Positions 7,841 through 17,432 of a DNA stretch of 64,000 bases are shown in pieces. The notes under the pieces are model-generated. The model searched no databases. It had not been told where the DNA came from and worked only from the letters and a program-made list of their open reading frames with translations. Within the stretch, counting starts at the first letter, position 1. Each line of letters opens with the position of its first letter. The stretch comes from DASRAU01 sp035638075 (GTDB lineage: Bacteria; Acidobacteriota; Polarisedimenticolia; Gp22-AA2). Location of the stretch: assembly GCA_035638075.1 (NCBI GenBank), contig DASRAU010000014.1:1-64000 (forward strand). The letters are read 5' to 3'. A program made the translations under genes and the position numbers.

Positions 7841-9025
7841 TCACGCCGCGAGCTCCCGGTAGAGGTTGAGCACCCGGTGCACCATGCGGCCGGCGCCGTA
7901 TTCGACGGCGCGGGCCCGGCCTCGGCGGCCCAACTCGCTCCTCAGGGCAGGATCGTCGGCCAGGCGGGCGATCGCGGCGGCGAGGGCCGCCTCGTCGTCG
8001 GGAGGGACGAGGACGCCGGACGCGCCTTCCTCCAGGACCTCGGGGAGGCCTCCGACCCGCGTGGCGATGACCGGGATGCCGAGCGCGAGGGCTTCGACCA
8101 CGGCGCGGCCCATGCCTTCGTTGCGCGGCGCGAGGACGAACAGATCGGCGGCGGGCAGGAGATCGTGCGGAGAGCCCCAGCGCCCGTCGAGGCGGACGCG
8201 GGAGGCGACGCCGAGCGCCAGGGCTTCGGCGCGCAGCGCCTCGAGCAGCGGTCCGTCGCCGGCCAGGTGCAGCCGCAGCGCCGGCCGGTCCGAGGCGACG
8301 CGCGCGAAGGCGCGCAGCGTCAGCGGAGCCCCCTTGATCGGCTCGAGACGGGCGAGCGACATGATCACCAGGTCGCCGGGTGAGTACCCGAGGCGGCGGC
8401 GGGAGGCGGCGCGTCCGCGCGCCGCGTCGCGCAGCGGTCCCATTTCGACGCCCGAGGGGATGACGCGGAACTGCGGCTCGCGGCCGACGCCGCGGGCCAG
8501 GTGCTCGCGCGCCCCGCGCGCCGTGAGCGCGAGCTGGCGCGCCGCCAGCGGCGCGAGCAGCCGCTCGGCGAAGAGCACCAGGGCATCCCCGACGCGCCCG
8601 TAGTAGCCGTAGAACAGGTGCCCGTGCGGCTGGTGCACGACGCGGCGGCGCTGCCCGAGAAGCGCGGCGGCGAGCCGGCCGAGCGCTCCGGCCTTCGAGG
8701 TGTGCAGGTGGATGACGTCGTACCGGCCGCGGCGAAGGAGACCGAGGATGTCGAGGAAAGCCCGCACGTCGGCCGCGGGGCGAACCGGACGCCCGAGGGT
8801 CGGAAGCGTCACGAACTCGATTCCCGGTGTGCGGCCCGCCCGCTCGAGGAGGGGCGCCTCGGCGTTCGAGGGCCCGCACGCGAGGGTGACGCGGTGACCG
8901 CGGCGCGCGGCGCCGATCGCCTGCCAGAGCGTGCAGTCGGAGGATCCGCCGCGCTCGAGGCGCGTGATCACGTGCAGGACGGCCATCGGCCGATCGGTCA
9001 TCGCCACCCGCGCGATCCTCGCCAT
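7841..9025 (-). CDS. Glycosyltransferase family 4
   Basis: A 394-residue GT-B glycosyltransferase. The start region HVITRLERGGSSDCT is the usual acceptor-side first strand and glycine loop. YDVIHLHTSKAGALGR and VVHQPHGHLFYG are typical of group 1 enzymes from surface-polysaccharide loci. The donor side has MSLARLEPIKG and the EX7E region APRNEGMGRAVVEALALGIPVIATRVGGLPE, given here in sequence order. The chosen ATG at 9025 has a poor ribosome binding site. In-frame ATGs at 9001 and 8986 are alternatives, the latter just before VLHVITRLERGG. It is four bases downstream of the GT9 gene. It probably adds one residue of the repeat unit, with specificity undetermined. Confidence 0.85.
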   Translation of the reverse strand: MARIARVAMTDRPMAVLHVITRLERGGSSDCTLWQAIGAARRGHRVTLACGPSNAEAPLLERAGRTPGIEFVTLPTLGRPVRPAADVRAFLDILGLLRRGRYDVIHLHTSKAGALGRLAAALLGQRRRVVHQPHGHLFYGYYGRVGDALVLFAERLLAPLAARQLALTARGAREHLARGVGREPQFRVIPSGVEMGPLRDAARGRAASRRRLGYSPGDLVIMSLARLEPIKGAPLTLRAFARVASDRPALRLHLAGDGPLLEALRAEALALGVASRVRLDGRWGSPHDLLPAADLFVLAPRNEGMGRAVVEALALGIPVIATRVGGLPEVLEEGASGVLVPPDDEAALAAAIARLADDPALRSELGRRGRARAVEYGAGRMVHRVLNLYRELAA

Positions 9026-9029
9026 CCGG

Positions 9030-10187
9030 TCACGCGGCCTGTTCGAGCCACGGCTGCAGCAGGGCCTGCGCGCGCGCCGCGACCGCCTCCGCCGGGATGC
9101 CGGTCAGGCAGGTCTGGTGCCAGCACCGCCCGCGATGGCACGGCGAGCAGGGCAGGTCGAGACGCAGGACGAGATCCTCCGGACGACGCGGCGCGAAACG
9201 CTGCGGGTCGGTCGGGCCGGAGAGGGACAGCGTCGGCACGCCGAGCGCCGCCGCGATGTGCAGCGGTCCCGAGTTGTTGCCGAGGAACAGGTCGGCGACG
9301 GCGATGACCCCCATCAGCCCGCGCACGTCGAGCGGGCCGGTGAGGAGCGCGTCCGGGGTGGCGGCGCCGATGGCCTCGGCGAGGGCCTCTTCGCCCGGGC
9401 CGGCGACGACGAGGCAGGCGGCGCCGATGCGCTCGGTGAGCCGGGCGATCACCTCGGCGAAGCGCGCCGCGGCCCAGCGCTGCGATTCGTAATGCGCCCC
9501 GGGATGGACGACGATGCGCGGCGCGGCCGCTCCGAGCGCGGCGACCCGCGCCTGCGCCGCCGCCTGCTCCGCCGCCTGCAGGTAGAGACGCGGCTCCGAG
9601 ACGGGCGCGGGCACCCCGAGAGCGACCAGGAGGTCGCGGTTCAGATCGACGATGTGCCGGTCGCTTCGCGCCGGGGCCGTCGGCAGGGTGAAGAAAGCCT
9701 GGCGGCCGGCGGCCGCGAACCCGGCGCGCCAGGGTGCTCGGGTCGCGGCCGCGAGGCGGGCGCCGAGCAGCCGCTCGTCCGGCGTCAGGTCGATCGCCAG
9801 GTCCACCTTGCCGACCAGCTCGTGGGGCAACGCCCCGTCCCGGAGCGGCACGAGCGCGTCCACCGCGGGATGGCCGTGCAGCACCTGGAGCGGGCCCTCG
9901 GGCGCGAGCACCGTGAGTCGCGCGTGCCGGAAATGCCCCTTGAGATCGGCCAGGGCGCCGGTGCTCAGCACCATGTCGCCGATCCGATCGGTGCGCAGCA
10001 CCAGCAGCCGGTGCACCAGCGTCGTGGCCGGAAGGGTCACGCGCCGGTGCAGCAGGGCCGCCGCGAGCAGGAACGGGGCGCGTGCGGCGTACAGGGTGCC
10101 GCGCGCCGCCGCCCGCAGGCGATCGGCGAGGAACGAATCGGGGGGCGGTGTGACGGTCGGAAGCTCAGGGAACGGTCGCGGATTCAT
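9030..10187 (-). CDS. Glycosyltransferase family 9 (heptosyltransferase-like)
   Basis: A 385-residue GT9 protein. It contains the family signature LLVLRTDRIGDMVLSTGALADLK (given in sequence order), the C-terminal donor motif GNNSGPLHIAAALGVPT followed by LSGPTDP, and the cysteine cluster LPCSPCHRGRCWHQTC typical of GT9 C-termini. Known members transfer ADP-heptose to LPS core, and relatives in exopolysaccharide loci use other donors. An N-terminal stretch of about 50 residues precedes the first Rossmann strand and contains a short hydrophobic patch. Its ATG overlaps the methyltransferase stop as ATGA. Its presence suggests a heptose or related sugar in the product, which is an inference from family only. 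Confidence 0.85.
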   Translation of the reverse strand: MNPRPFPELPTVTPPPDSFLADRLRAAARGTLYAARAPFLLAAALLHRRVTLPATTLVHRLLVLRTDRIGDMVLSTGALADLKGHFRHARLTVLAPEGPLQVLHGHPAVDALVPLRDGALPHELVGKVDLAIDLTPDERLLGARLAAATRAPWRAGFAAAGRQAFFTLPTAPARSDRHIVDLNRDLLVALGVPAPVSEPRLYLQAAEQAAAQARVAALGAAAPRIVVHPGAHYESQRWAAARFAEVIARLTERIGAACLVVAGPGEEALAEAIGAATPDALLTGPLDVRGLMGVIAVADLFLGNNSGPLHIAAALGVPTLSLSGPTDPQRFAPRRPEDLVLRLDLPCSPCHRGRCWHQTCLTGIPAEAVAARAQALLQPWLEQAA

Positions 10188-11056
10188 GCGGGCCTCCGGG
10201 CGAAGGCGGCGATGGCGTCGGTCAGGAGTGTGCCGCCGAGAGAAGACAGGATCGCGGCCGCGGCATCGATCAGCCGCTTGGCCGGGGTCAGGGCGCAGCG
10301 GTCGGGCTCGACCGCGAGGATCTCGAAACCGGCGCGGGACAGGATCTCCCGCAGCGTGGCCGGCGTGAAATGGCTGACGTGCGGCTCGCGCGCGCCCGGC
10401 TCCCACAGCGGGAGCGGGCGGCCGCGCGCCACCCGGTAGGCGGCGCGCATCGGCAGGTTGTCGGTGTTCGGCACCGCCACGACGAGGGTTCCGCCGGGCC
10501 GGAGGCGCCGGCGCGCCGCTTCGAGCATCGGGCGCGGCTCGGGCAGGTGCTCGAGCACGTGCCAGAGGGTCACGACGTCGTACGGTCCCGGGTGGAGCGC
10601 GCGCATGGCCAGGTCGCCGACGGCGATCGGGCGCCGCAGGCGCGCGGCGGCGCGGCGCGCCCCTTCGGGCGAGAACTCGATCCCGTCGCAGCGCCAGCCC
10701 CGCCGCTGCGCCACCTCGAGAAAGAGCCCGTCGCCGCAGCCCACGTCGAGCAGCGTGCCGTGCGCCCCATGGCGCTCGAGGGCTTCGAGCCGCCGGGCCC
10801 AGAGCCGGCGGCGCGCCTTCTCCTCGCGACCCTGCCACGGAGCGTAGTAGTCGGACCCGTAGGCGCCGGTCTCGTAGGCTTCGGCCGGGACCGGATCGAG
10901 GAAGACGAGCCCGCACCCGCGGCACTGCAGCGCGCGCGGATCCCCCACGGCCGCATCCCGGCCGACGCCGTCGCGCAGCAGGGTCGCCTTGTCGCGCCGA
11001 TCGCACAGTGGGCAGGGACGGGCCGGAAGGAGGAGCTCCGCGTCGAGCCGCGTCAT
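10184..11056 (-). CDS. SAM-dependent methyltransferase with N-terminal zinc ribbon
   Basis: A 290-residue protein. A four-cysteine ribbon (CPLC near residue 15 and CRGCGLVF near residue 45) precedes a class I methyltransferase fold with motif I LLDVGCGDGLFLEVAQRRGW and the post-motif acidic residue in CDGIEFS. VVTLWHVLEHLPEP is the typical motif of this group. C-terminal residues include a hydrophobic stretch near LIDAAAAILSSLGGTLL. Such enzymes methylate sugars or nucleotide-sugars in O-antigen clusters. It is coupled on both sides by ATGA overlaps to a GT4 (upstream) and the GT9 (downstream). The substrate is unknown. Confidence 0.83.
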   Translation of the reverse strand: MTRLDAELLLPARPCPLCDRRDKATLLRDGVGRDAAVGDPRALQCRGCGLVFLDPVPAEAYETGAYGSDYYAPWQGREEKARRRLWARRLEALERHGAHGTLLDVGCGDGLFLEVAQRRGWRCDGIEFSPEGARRAAARLRRPIAVGDLAMRALHPGPYDVVTLWHVLEHLPEPRPMLEAARRRLRPGGTLVVAVPNTDNLPMRAAYRVARGRPLPLWEPGAREPHVSHFTPATLREILSRAGFEILAVEPDRCALTPAKRLIDAAAAILSSLGGTLLTDAIAAFARRPA

Positions 11057-12234
11057 GCGGCCTCCTGTCGCGCGCCGCCGCCGGCCTCGCCGAGGAGCTC
11101 GTCGTAGATCGCCGTGATGGCCCCGGTCATGCCTTCCAGGGAGAAGAGCGTGCGGGCGCGATCGCGTCCGGCCGCCGCGAGCGAGGCGGCGAGCACCGGA
11201 TCGAGGGCGAGGCGGCCGGCCGCTGCGCCCAGGCGGGCGGCGTTCCGCGGCGGCACCAGCAGGCCGCTTGTTCCATCCTCGATCGCTTCGGGGATGCCGC
11301 CGACGGCCGTCGCGATCACCGGGATCCCCGCGTGCAGCGCCTCGAGGACGGCGCGCGGCAGCGCCTCGTGGCGCGACGGATGGAGCAACACGTCGAAGGC
11401 GGACAGGAGCGTCGCGGCGTCCTCGTGGGCACCGGCGAGCTGCACGGCCGGGGCGACACCGAGTGTCTCCGCGAGGCGGTCGATCTCGCGGGCGGAGCCC
11501 GAGGCTTCGTCCACGGGACCGACGAAGACCAGGTGCGCGTCGGGGCGGACCTGCCTGAGGAGGGGAAGGGCGGCCACGGCTTCCGCGATTCCCTTGTCGG
11601 GTTCGACCCGTCCGACGACCCCGGCCACGAAGGCGTCCGGCGGCAGGCGCAGGAAGGCGCGCGCTTCCGCGCGGGGCCGGCAGGACGTGGGCGCGAGGCC
11701 GGTCGGTACGACGCGGACGCGCGGCGAGCCCGTGAGCGCGGCGCTGCGACGGGCCGCGGCGTGCGACACCGCGACGATGAGATCCGACAGGGCGAGGAGC
11801 GCGGCGTCGGCGAATTCCGAAGAGGGTCGCGAGGCGCGCACGTGCCAGAGGTGCGGGCGGTCGAGCAGTCCCGCCGCCGTCCCCGCGTACAGACCGGTGC
11901 GCGGTGAATCGCTGTGGAAGAGCGCGACCTCGTGCCGGTGCGCCAGCCGGGCGAGCGAGGCCAGGGCGCGCGGCGCGGCGAAGAGCAGGCCGCCCGCGAC
12001 GGGAGGAAGCGGCAGGAAGGTGGTCTCGATCCCCGCCCGCGAGCACGCCGCCGCGAGAGGCCCGTCGCCGGGGAGGAGCACCAGCGGCTCGTAGCGAGGG
12101 ACGCCGCCCGCACCCGGCGCCCGGTCGGGCGCGGACCGCAGGGCGTGTGCGAGATCGAACAGGCTGCGCTGCCCGCCGCCGAAGAAGTCGGCCCGCTCGC
12201 TCACGAAGAGGACGACGCGCCGCTCAGGCCGCAC
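11053..12234 (-). CDS. Glycosyltransferase family 4
   Basis: A 393-residue GT-B glycosyltransferase with the N-terminal acceptor loop ERADFFGGGQRSLFDLAHAL. The donor domain has VVGRVEPDKGIAEAVAAL and the EX7E motif in HEALPRAVLEALHAG, followed by PVIATAVGGIPEAIEDG. The start is a GTG at 12232-12234, and the gene overlaps the upstream glycosyltransferase by 11 bases. It is one of three consecutive sugar-transfer genes (with 12224-13360 and 13357-14433) and shares their codon bias. It is likely a cytoplasmic, membrane-associated enzyme of repeat-unit assembly. Confidence 0.85.
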   Translation of the reverse strand: MRPERRVVLFVSERADFFGGGQRSLFDLAHALRSAPDRAPGAGGVPRYEPLVLLPGDGPLAAACSRAGIETTFLPLPPVAGGLLFAAPRALASLARLAHRHEVALFHSDSPRTGLYAGTAAGLLDRPHLWHVRASRPSSEFADAALLALSDLIVAVSHAAARRSAALTGSPRVRVVPTGLAPTSCRPRAEARAFLRLPPDAFVAGVVGRVEPDKGIAEAVAALPLLRQVRPDAHLVFVGPVDEASGSAREIDRLAETLGVAPAVQLAGAHEDAATLLSAFDVLLHPSRHEALPRAVLEALHAGIPVIATAVGGIPEAIEDGTSGLLVPPRNAARLGAAAGRLALDPVLAASLAAAGRDRARTLFSLEGMTGAITAIYDELLGEAGGGARQEAA

Positions 12235-13360
12235 GGGTCACCTGTCCGAGGACGGCTTCGTATTCCGCTTCGACGTGCAGCGTCATCGCGGCGGCGCGGA
12301 ACTCGCGCTCGACGCGTCGGTGTCCCGCCTCCCCCCACGTCTTCGCCCGGCGCGGATCGTCGAGCAGCGACGCGATCGCGGCCGCGAGGGCTTCCGGATC
12401 GCCCTCGGGCACGAGCTGCCCGGTGACGCCGTCGTCGACGACTTCGGGCAGGCCGCCGGTGCGGCTGGCGACCACCGGCAGTCCGGCGTCCATCCCTTCG
12501 AGCACGGACAAGCCGAGACCTTCCCGTCCGAGCGACGGGGCCGCGAGCAGCGAGAAGGCCGGAAGGAGCATGCGTGCATCGGGGCGCCGCCCCAGGAAGT
12601 GCACCCGCTCCGCGATCCCGAGCTCCCGCGCCAGCGTTTCGAGAGCGGCTCGATCCGGACCGTCGCCGATGAGAACGAGCGAGGGGCTTGTCGCCGCGGC
12701 GCCCGGACTCTTCGCCCCCGCGCCCAGTGTGGCCACGGCGCGCAGGAGGATCGCCTGCCCCTTGTGCGGCGCCAGCCCGCCGACGCAGCCGACGATTGGA
12801 CCCGGGATCCCGGCCGGAAGGAGTGCGCGCGCCTGTTCGCCGGAGACCGGGGGAGCGGGATCGATGCCATTCCTGATGACGACGGTCCGATCCTCCGGAA
12901 GACCGAGATCCTGCCGGGCGTGGCGGGCCACGGCATTCGAGCAGCAGAGGATCCGCCGCGTCCCGAGCGCCAGCAGCCGCTCGAGGCGGCGATGACGGGG
13001 ACGCAGTGTCGTGTCGGAGGTGTGCAGGTGGTGCACGATCCCGCGCACCCCCGCGAGCCGCGCCGCCAGTCGCCCCGCCGTGCCGGCGAAGTGGCCGTGC
13101 GTGTGCAGGATGTCGGGCTGCGCGGCGCGCACCGCCCGCGCCGTGCGCAGGACGCTCCCGGGGTAGTAGTCGCGCAGGGCGAGCCGGCGCACCCGCGCTC
13201 CCGCCGCTTCGATCTCGCGCTGCAGAGGACCGCCGTCGGCGAGCGCCAGGACCTCGGTGCGGATGCCGGGCGAGGCGTGCCGCACGAGCGATTCGACCAC
13301 CCGTTCGAGCCCTCCGAGCCCGAGCGCTTCGACGACGTGCAGCACCTGGATCGGCCTCAC
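12224..13360 (-). CDS. Glycosyltransferase family 4
   Basis: A 378-residue group 1 glycosyltransferase. It begins with the classic strand-loop IQVLHVVEALGLGGLERVV. DILHTHGHFAGTAGRLAA, CVGGLAPHKG and the EX7E segment GREGLGLSVLEGMDAGLPV follow in order. I chose the GTG at 13358-13360 because it sits just after a GGAGG stretch and directly precedes the first beta strand. The open frame further upstream (to about 13840) is a shadow of the CgeB-like gene. It is coupled to that gene by a 4-base overlap. The protein should act in assembly of the lipid-linked oligosaccharide. Confidence 0.86.
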   Translation of the reverse strand: MRPIQVLHVVEALGLGGLERVVESLVRHASPGIRTEVLALADGGPLQREIEAAGARVRRLALRDYYPGSVLRTARAVRAAQPDILHTHGHFAGTAGRLAARLAGVRGIVHHLHTSDTTLRPRHRRLERLLALGTRRILCCSNAVARHARQDLGLPEDRTVVIRNGIDPAPPVSGEQARALLPAGIPGPIVGCVGGLAPHKGQAILLRAVATLGAGAKSPGAAATSPSLVLIGDGPDRAALETLARELGIAERVHFLGRRPDARMLLPAFSLLAAPSLGREGLGLSVLEGMDAGLPVVASRTGGLPEVVDDGVTGQLVPEGDPEALAAAIASLLDDPRRAKTWGEAGHRRVEREFRAAAMTLHVEAEYEAVLGQVTRAA

Positions 13361-14433
13361 GCCGCCCTCCCGAGAACGCCCGGCGGTTCCGCGCCGGTGG
13401 ACGCGGCGGCCGGACCCGGCAGCGCCAGCGGCTGCGCCTCTCCGAGGAGGACGCGGGCCCGATCGGCGTAGGTGTGCCCATTCAGGACGGCTCGCCGGCC
13501 CGCAGCGGCGATGCGGCGCGCCAGCGATTCGTCGAACAGGGCCGTCTCGACCACGGCGCGCAGCTCCTCGCCGCTCGAGAACCCGAGCCAGTGCTCTCCC
13601 TCGCGGAAGATCGCCTGCAGGTCGCGGCGCCGGTCGGCGATCTGCAGCGCGCCGCACGCCGGGATCTCGAAGGCGCGCGTGTTGGCCATCTCCCCGGAGA
13701 CGCTCGGAGGTCCGAGCGCTCCGTAGTGGATGTTCAGGACGGCCGCCGCGTCGTGGTAGAGCCGCCGCCACGCTTCGGGCCGCAGCGATCCGCCCCGCAG
13801 CATCGGGACGAGGTGATCGTCGTTGCGGGCCGCCTCCCACCCGGGGCCGTAGACGTCCACGGGAAGCCCGCGCAGGTGCCGCAGCAGGACCTGGCGCTCG
13901 GGATAGTGCGAGCCGGCGAAGACGATGCGGCCGCCCTGGTCGCCTCTTTCGCGCGGCGGGCCGGCCGGATGATGTGTCTCGGGATCGCAGGCGAAGGGCA
14001 GCCAGGCGGCGTGCCGGTGACCCGCGGCCCGGTGCCGCTCGACCGCCCAGGACGATCCGAGGTGAAACACGTCATAGGCCGGTGCGGCGCGCATCCCCAG
14101 GTCGAACTCGGCCGGGAAGTCGGAGAACCAGTTGACCACCCGCACGCCCGTTTCACGCAGACGCAGGATCGTGGCGGGTTCGAGGTTCATTCCCTGGTTG
14201 ACGATGACGAGCGCCGCGCCGTGACGCCGCGCCGCCGCGAGGAAAGCCCGGTTGAGCCGCGCGCGGTCGAGGCGATCGAGAAGCCGCACACGGCGCCGCG
14301 CCCGCCCCGGCAGGAGGAAGCGCCGGTGATCGAACAGCGCCACCTCGTGGGCGAGTCTCCGCAGGGCGGCCGCGAGATACTCCGGCAGCGCCTCGAAGGC
14401 CGGGTTGAAGGCCCGCGACAGGAGGACCTTCAC
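13357..14433 (-). CDS. CgeB-like glycosyltransferase
   Basis: A 358-residue protein resembling the CgeB/DUF3880 group of GT-B enzymes. Recognisable parts are the start KVLLSRAFNPAFEALPEYL, VVNWFSDFP near residue 100, IVFAGSHYPERQVLLRHLRG as the first strand of the second domain, and GEMANTRAFEIPACGALQI followed by the ending of the nucleotide-sugar site. CgeB was first described in Bacillus spore crust glycosylation, and relatives sit in many polysaccharide loci. It overlaps the flippase gene by ATGA at 14430-14433. Donor and acceptor are unknown. Confidence 0.8.
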   Translation of the reverse strand: MKVLLSRAFNPAFEALPEYLAAALRRLAHEVALFDHRRFLLPGRARRRVRLLDRLDRARLNRAFLAAARRHGAALVIVNQGMNLEPATILRLRETGVRVVNWFSDFPAEFDLGMRAAPAYDVFHLGSSWAVERHRAAGHRHAAWLPFACDPETHHPAGPPRERGDQGGRIVFAGSHYPERQVLLRHLRGLPVDVYGPGWEAARNDDHLVPMLRGGSLRPEAWRRLYHDAAAVLNIHYGALGPPSVSGEMANTRAFEIPACGALQIADRRRDLQAIFREGEHWLGFSSGEELRAVVETALFDESLARRIAAAGRRAVLNGHTYADRARVLLGEAQPLALPGPAAASTGAEPPGVLGRAA

Positions 14434-16019
14434 GATGTCCCCCGGGTCGAGGCCGCCGGACGGCGCACCGCGTCACGCAGGAGCAGCATGTCGTCGGAAC
14501 ACGCGGCGCGCCCCCACCAGGCCAGCCCCGCGAACACCAGGCCCGAAGGCAGCAGGCGCACGAAAAGGGCCGCGAAGGCGTCGGCGCGTCCGGCGGCGAT
14601 GGGCGCCGGCAGGAGCAGCGTCCAGAGCAGGCCGGCGAGGAGCGCTCCGAGCCCCGCCACGAGCGGGGGAGCGGCGGCGCGTGCCGCATCGACGGTCGTG
14701 AGCGTGACGGAGCGGGAGCGCCGTCCTCCCAGGGCGACGAGCCCGAGGGCGACGAGCGATCCCGCGAAGGTCGCGAGCCCGACGCCCGGCGCGCCCAGGC
14801 GTCGCGCCAGCGCGGCCGCCGCCGCCAGCTGCACCAGCGCCCCGGCCGCGGTCGCCGCCGCTTCGAGACCGGCTCGGCCGCCGGCGCGCAGCAGGAGACG
14901 CAGCGGCGAGACGACGATCATCGCCGCGACCGCGAGGACGACGAGGCGCGCCGTGGCCACCGTCCCCGCCGGCGCGGCGCGTCCGGTCCAGGCGAGGACG
15001 AGCAGGTCGGGAAAGAGGAGCAGGGAGATCACCGCCGGCAGGGCGAGGAGCGTGACGTAGCGCGTCGATCGGGCCAGGAGATCGCGAAGGCGCCGCACGT
15101 CGGCGCGCACCTCGAGATGCCCCGCGAGGGGCATCAGCACCTTGAGCGGCAGCGACGCCGCCGTTCCGGCCAGCCCGCCGAGGCGCGCGGCGATCTCGTA
15201 GGCCCCGGCGGCCGCGAGCCCGGGCCCCGCGACCAGGATGAGGCGCGGCGCATGGCCGCCGAGGACCTCGAAGGCGCGCGTGACCTGCACCTGGCCGCCG
15301 AAGACGAGGACGCGCGCGTAGTGCTCGCGCGAGGCCTGGAACGGACGCACCGCGAGCCCGGCGCAGAGCCGGTGCGCCGCGACCGCCTCCATCAGTGTGA
15401 CGGAGATCGCCCCGACGACGGCGGCGATCGCCGGACCGCGCAGTCCGTATCCCAGCAGGAGCAGCGTCGCCGACAGCATCCCCTCGCCGATCGAGCCGAC
15501 GGCGCCGATGCGCGCCAGGAGATCGAGACGCTGCGCTCCGGCGACGACCCCGCGGTAGGCCGAGAAGGTGCCGCGCAGGAGCACGGTGAGGAGCGTCGCG
15601 CCGAGGACGAACCCCGACGCGGCCGGCCGCTCGGCCGGCGGCAGGATGCGATCGAGGAGCGCCGGCCCGAAGAATGCCGCGAGCGTGAGGATCAGGAGCG
15701 AGACGCCCCCCTGGAAGCCGACCCCGACGGCGAGCGTGGCGTTGAGATCGCGGTGATCGCCGCGCGCCAGCGCCTGGGCCGCGAAGCGCCCGTAGGCCGA
15801 TCCGACCCCGAGATCGAGAAGCCCCGCGGTGTGGGCCACCGACCAGGCCGCCCCCCACATTCCGAGCCCTTCGATCCCGCAGGTGCGCAGGACGAGAGGC
15901 GTCATCAGCAGGGCGACGCAGGCCGAGGCGGCCGCTTCGACGCCGCTCCACGCCACGCCGCGCGCGGCGGCGCGCCGCTCGCCCGCGCCCGGCGCCGGGA
16001 TCGCCGGAGCGCCGCTCAT
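14430..16019 (-). CDS. Polysaccharide flippase (Wzx/MOP superfamily)
   Basis: A 529-residue integral membrane protein with about 12-14 hydrophobic segments starting at GVAWSGVEAAASACVALLMTP. It matches the MATE/MOP fold of lipid-linked oligosaccharide flippases: an N-terminal half with GLLDLGVGSAYGRFAAQALA (in sequence) and a second half beginning near residue 265. There is no signal peptide. The role is transfer of undecaprenyl-linked repeat units across the inner membrane. It lies between the ligase/polymerase gene (upstream, ATGA overlap) and CgeB (downstream, ATGA overlap). Assignment rests on topology and context more than on motifs. Confidence 0.82.
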   Translation of the reverse strand: MSGAPAIPAPGAGERRAAARGVAWSGVEAAASACVALLMTPLVLRTCGIEGLGMWGAAWSVAHTAGLLDLGVGSAYGRFAAQALARGDHRDLNATLAVGVGFQGGVSLLILTLAAFFGPALLDRILPPAERPAASGFVLGATLLTVLLRGTFSAYRGVVAGAQRLDLLARIGAVGSIGEGMLSATLLLLGYGLRGPAIAAVVGAISVTLMEAVAAHRLCAGLAVRPFQASREHYARVLVFGGQVQVTRAFEVLGGHAPRLILVAGPGLAAAGAYEIAARLGGLAGTAASLPLKVLMPLAGHLEVRADVRRLRDLLARSTRYVTLLALPAVISLLLFPDLLVLAWTGRAAPAGTVATARLVVLAVAAMIVVSPLRLLLRAGGRAGLEAAATAAGALVQLAAAAALARRLGAPGVGLATFAGSLVALGLVALGGRRSRSVTLTTVDAARAAAPPLVAGLGALLAGLLWTLLLPAPIAAGRADAFAALFVRLLPSGLVFAGLAWWGRAACSDDMLLLRDAVRRPAASTRGTS

Positions 16020-17419
16020 GCCGCCACCCGCAGCCGCGGTGTCACGGGCGCCGCGGCGGCGCGCTCCAGATCGAGAGCCGCCGCGGCGAGCGCCGTGAAC
16101 ATCCAGAAGGGCTCCATGATGCGGATGAGCAGGAAGGTGTTGGTGCCGACGGCGTGGGCGCACAGCCCGGCGAACCCGGCGAGCAGTCCCAGCCCGAGCG
16201 CCCGGTGCAGCGGATCGGCCGCCTCCCGCCGGAGCGCGACGAACAACCGGCCGCAGCCGAACAGGAGCATCAGGAAGCACAGCATCCCGACCGCGCCGAT
16301 CTCGACGAGGACGCGGAAGTACTGCGCATCGAGGAAGCCGTAGCCCGTGACCCCCCAGCCGAGAATCGGATGGCGCTCGAAGCCGGAGAGGGCCGACTCC
16401 CACGAGTGCAGCCGCGCCGACGACGAGGGGTCGAGGTGCACGCGGCCGACCTGGACCGCATCGGTCCCTTCGGGCGTGAAGGTGTAACGCAGCCGTTCCT
16501 CGACCCGCGCCGGGAGCAGGAGGAGCAGCACGGCGGCGCCGGCGGCGGCCCAGGCGGCGAGCCGGCCGCGCCGCGGCGACAGGGCCAGGAGCATCGCGAA
16601 GGCGGCCAGGAGTCCCAGCCACGACGAGCGGGACAGCGTCAGCACGAGCGGCGGAATGGCCAGGAGCGCCAGGATGCCGGCGGCGCGGCGCCACGGCAGG
16701 GCCGGAGCGTGCAGCGCCAGCGCCGAGGCGATCGCCGTGATCAGGACGAGATACCCGCCGAGGGTGTTCGGCTCCCCCTGCCCCCCTTCGAACGGGGCCG
16801 AGGGCCGGAGGCCGCGCGGCACCTGCCACCAGGCGTAGAGGACGATGATCGCGGCCGTCGTGAGCAGCGCCAGCAGGATCCTCCGCAGCCGCTCCGGCGT
16901 GCGGACGTGGTTGAGTGTCATGAAGAAGATGAAGAAGTACTCGATGTACTTGGCGACGTAGCAGAGGCCGACGAGGGGCTTCACCCGTCCGCCTTCGATG
17001 CCGAGGAGGGTCGAGCCGAGGCAGCAGGCGACGTAGAGCGCGATGGCGGTGTTGAGACGCGATCGCCGGATGGCGCCCAGGTCCTTGTGGACCGCCATGC
17101 GCGCCAGCCAGCCGAGGCCGACGAGCAGGAGCACGAAGTCCTCGGTGCGCAGGATGACGTTGCGCGAGGCCTCGAGCCCGCCGCCGGATCCGGCCGCCCC
17201 GAGAGGGATCTCGGGGGAGAGAAGCATCGAGGCGACGAGGATGATGAGCCCGGCCTCGGCGTGCGCGAAAGCGGCGGCGAAGAGCAGGACGGCCATCGCG
17301 GCGAGGAGCGGCTGCGACAGCGGCGCTCGGCCGATGTAGAGAGCCAGGGGCACCGCCAGCGCCAGCGTGGCGAGCGGCGCCAGCAGCCGGGACAGCGGGC
17401 GGAGGGGCGCGGGAGCCAT
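16016..17419 (-). CDS. O-antigen ligase / polymerase family protein (Wzy/WaaL type)
   Basis: A 467-residue polytopic protein with about ten membrane segments. The Wzy_C-type core contains TLSRSSWLGLLAAFAMLL and, after a periplasmic loop, RLHSWESALSGFERHPILG with the following WG. These carry the conserved Arg, His and Glu of the family. Such proteins polymerise repeat units or ligate the glycan to a lipid acceptor on the periplasmic side. ATG 17419 is preferred over the GTG at 17425 because the AGGAGG sequence lies nine bases before the ATG and only three before the GTG. It is separated by 13 bases from the wzc-like gene and coupled to the flippase by ATGA. Confidence 0.85.
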   Translation of the reverse strand: MAPAPLRPLSRLLAPLATLALAVPLALYIGRAPLSQPLLAAMAVLLFAAAFAHAEAGLIILVASMLLSPEIPLGAAGSGGGLEASRNVILRTEDFVLLLVGLGWLARMAVHKDLGAIRRSRLNTAIALYVACCLGSTLLGIEGGRVKPLVGLCYVAKYIEYFFIFFMTLNHVRTPERLRRILLALLTTAAIIVLYAWWQVPRGLRPSAPFEGGQGEPNTLGGYLVLITAIASALALHAPALPWRRAAGILALLAIPPLVLTLSRSSWLGLLAAFAMLLALSPRRGRLAAWAAAGAAVLLLLLPARVEERLRYTFTPEGTDAVQVGRVHLDPSSSARLHSWESALSGFERHPILGWGVTGYGFLDAQYFRVLVEIGAVGMLCFLMLLFGCGRLFVALRREAADPLHRALGLGLLAGFAGLCAHAVGTNTFLLIRIMEPFWMFTALAAAALDLERAAAAPVTPRLRVAA

Positions 17420-17432
17420 CGCCACTCTCCTC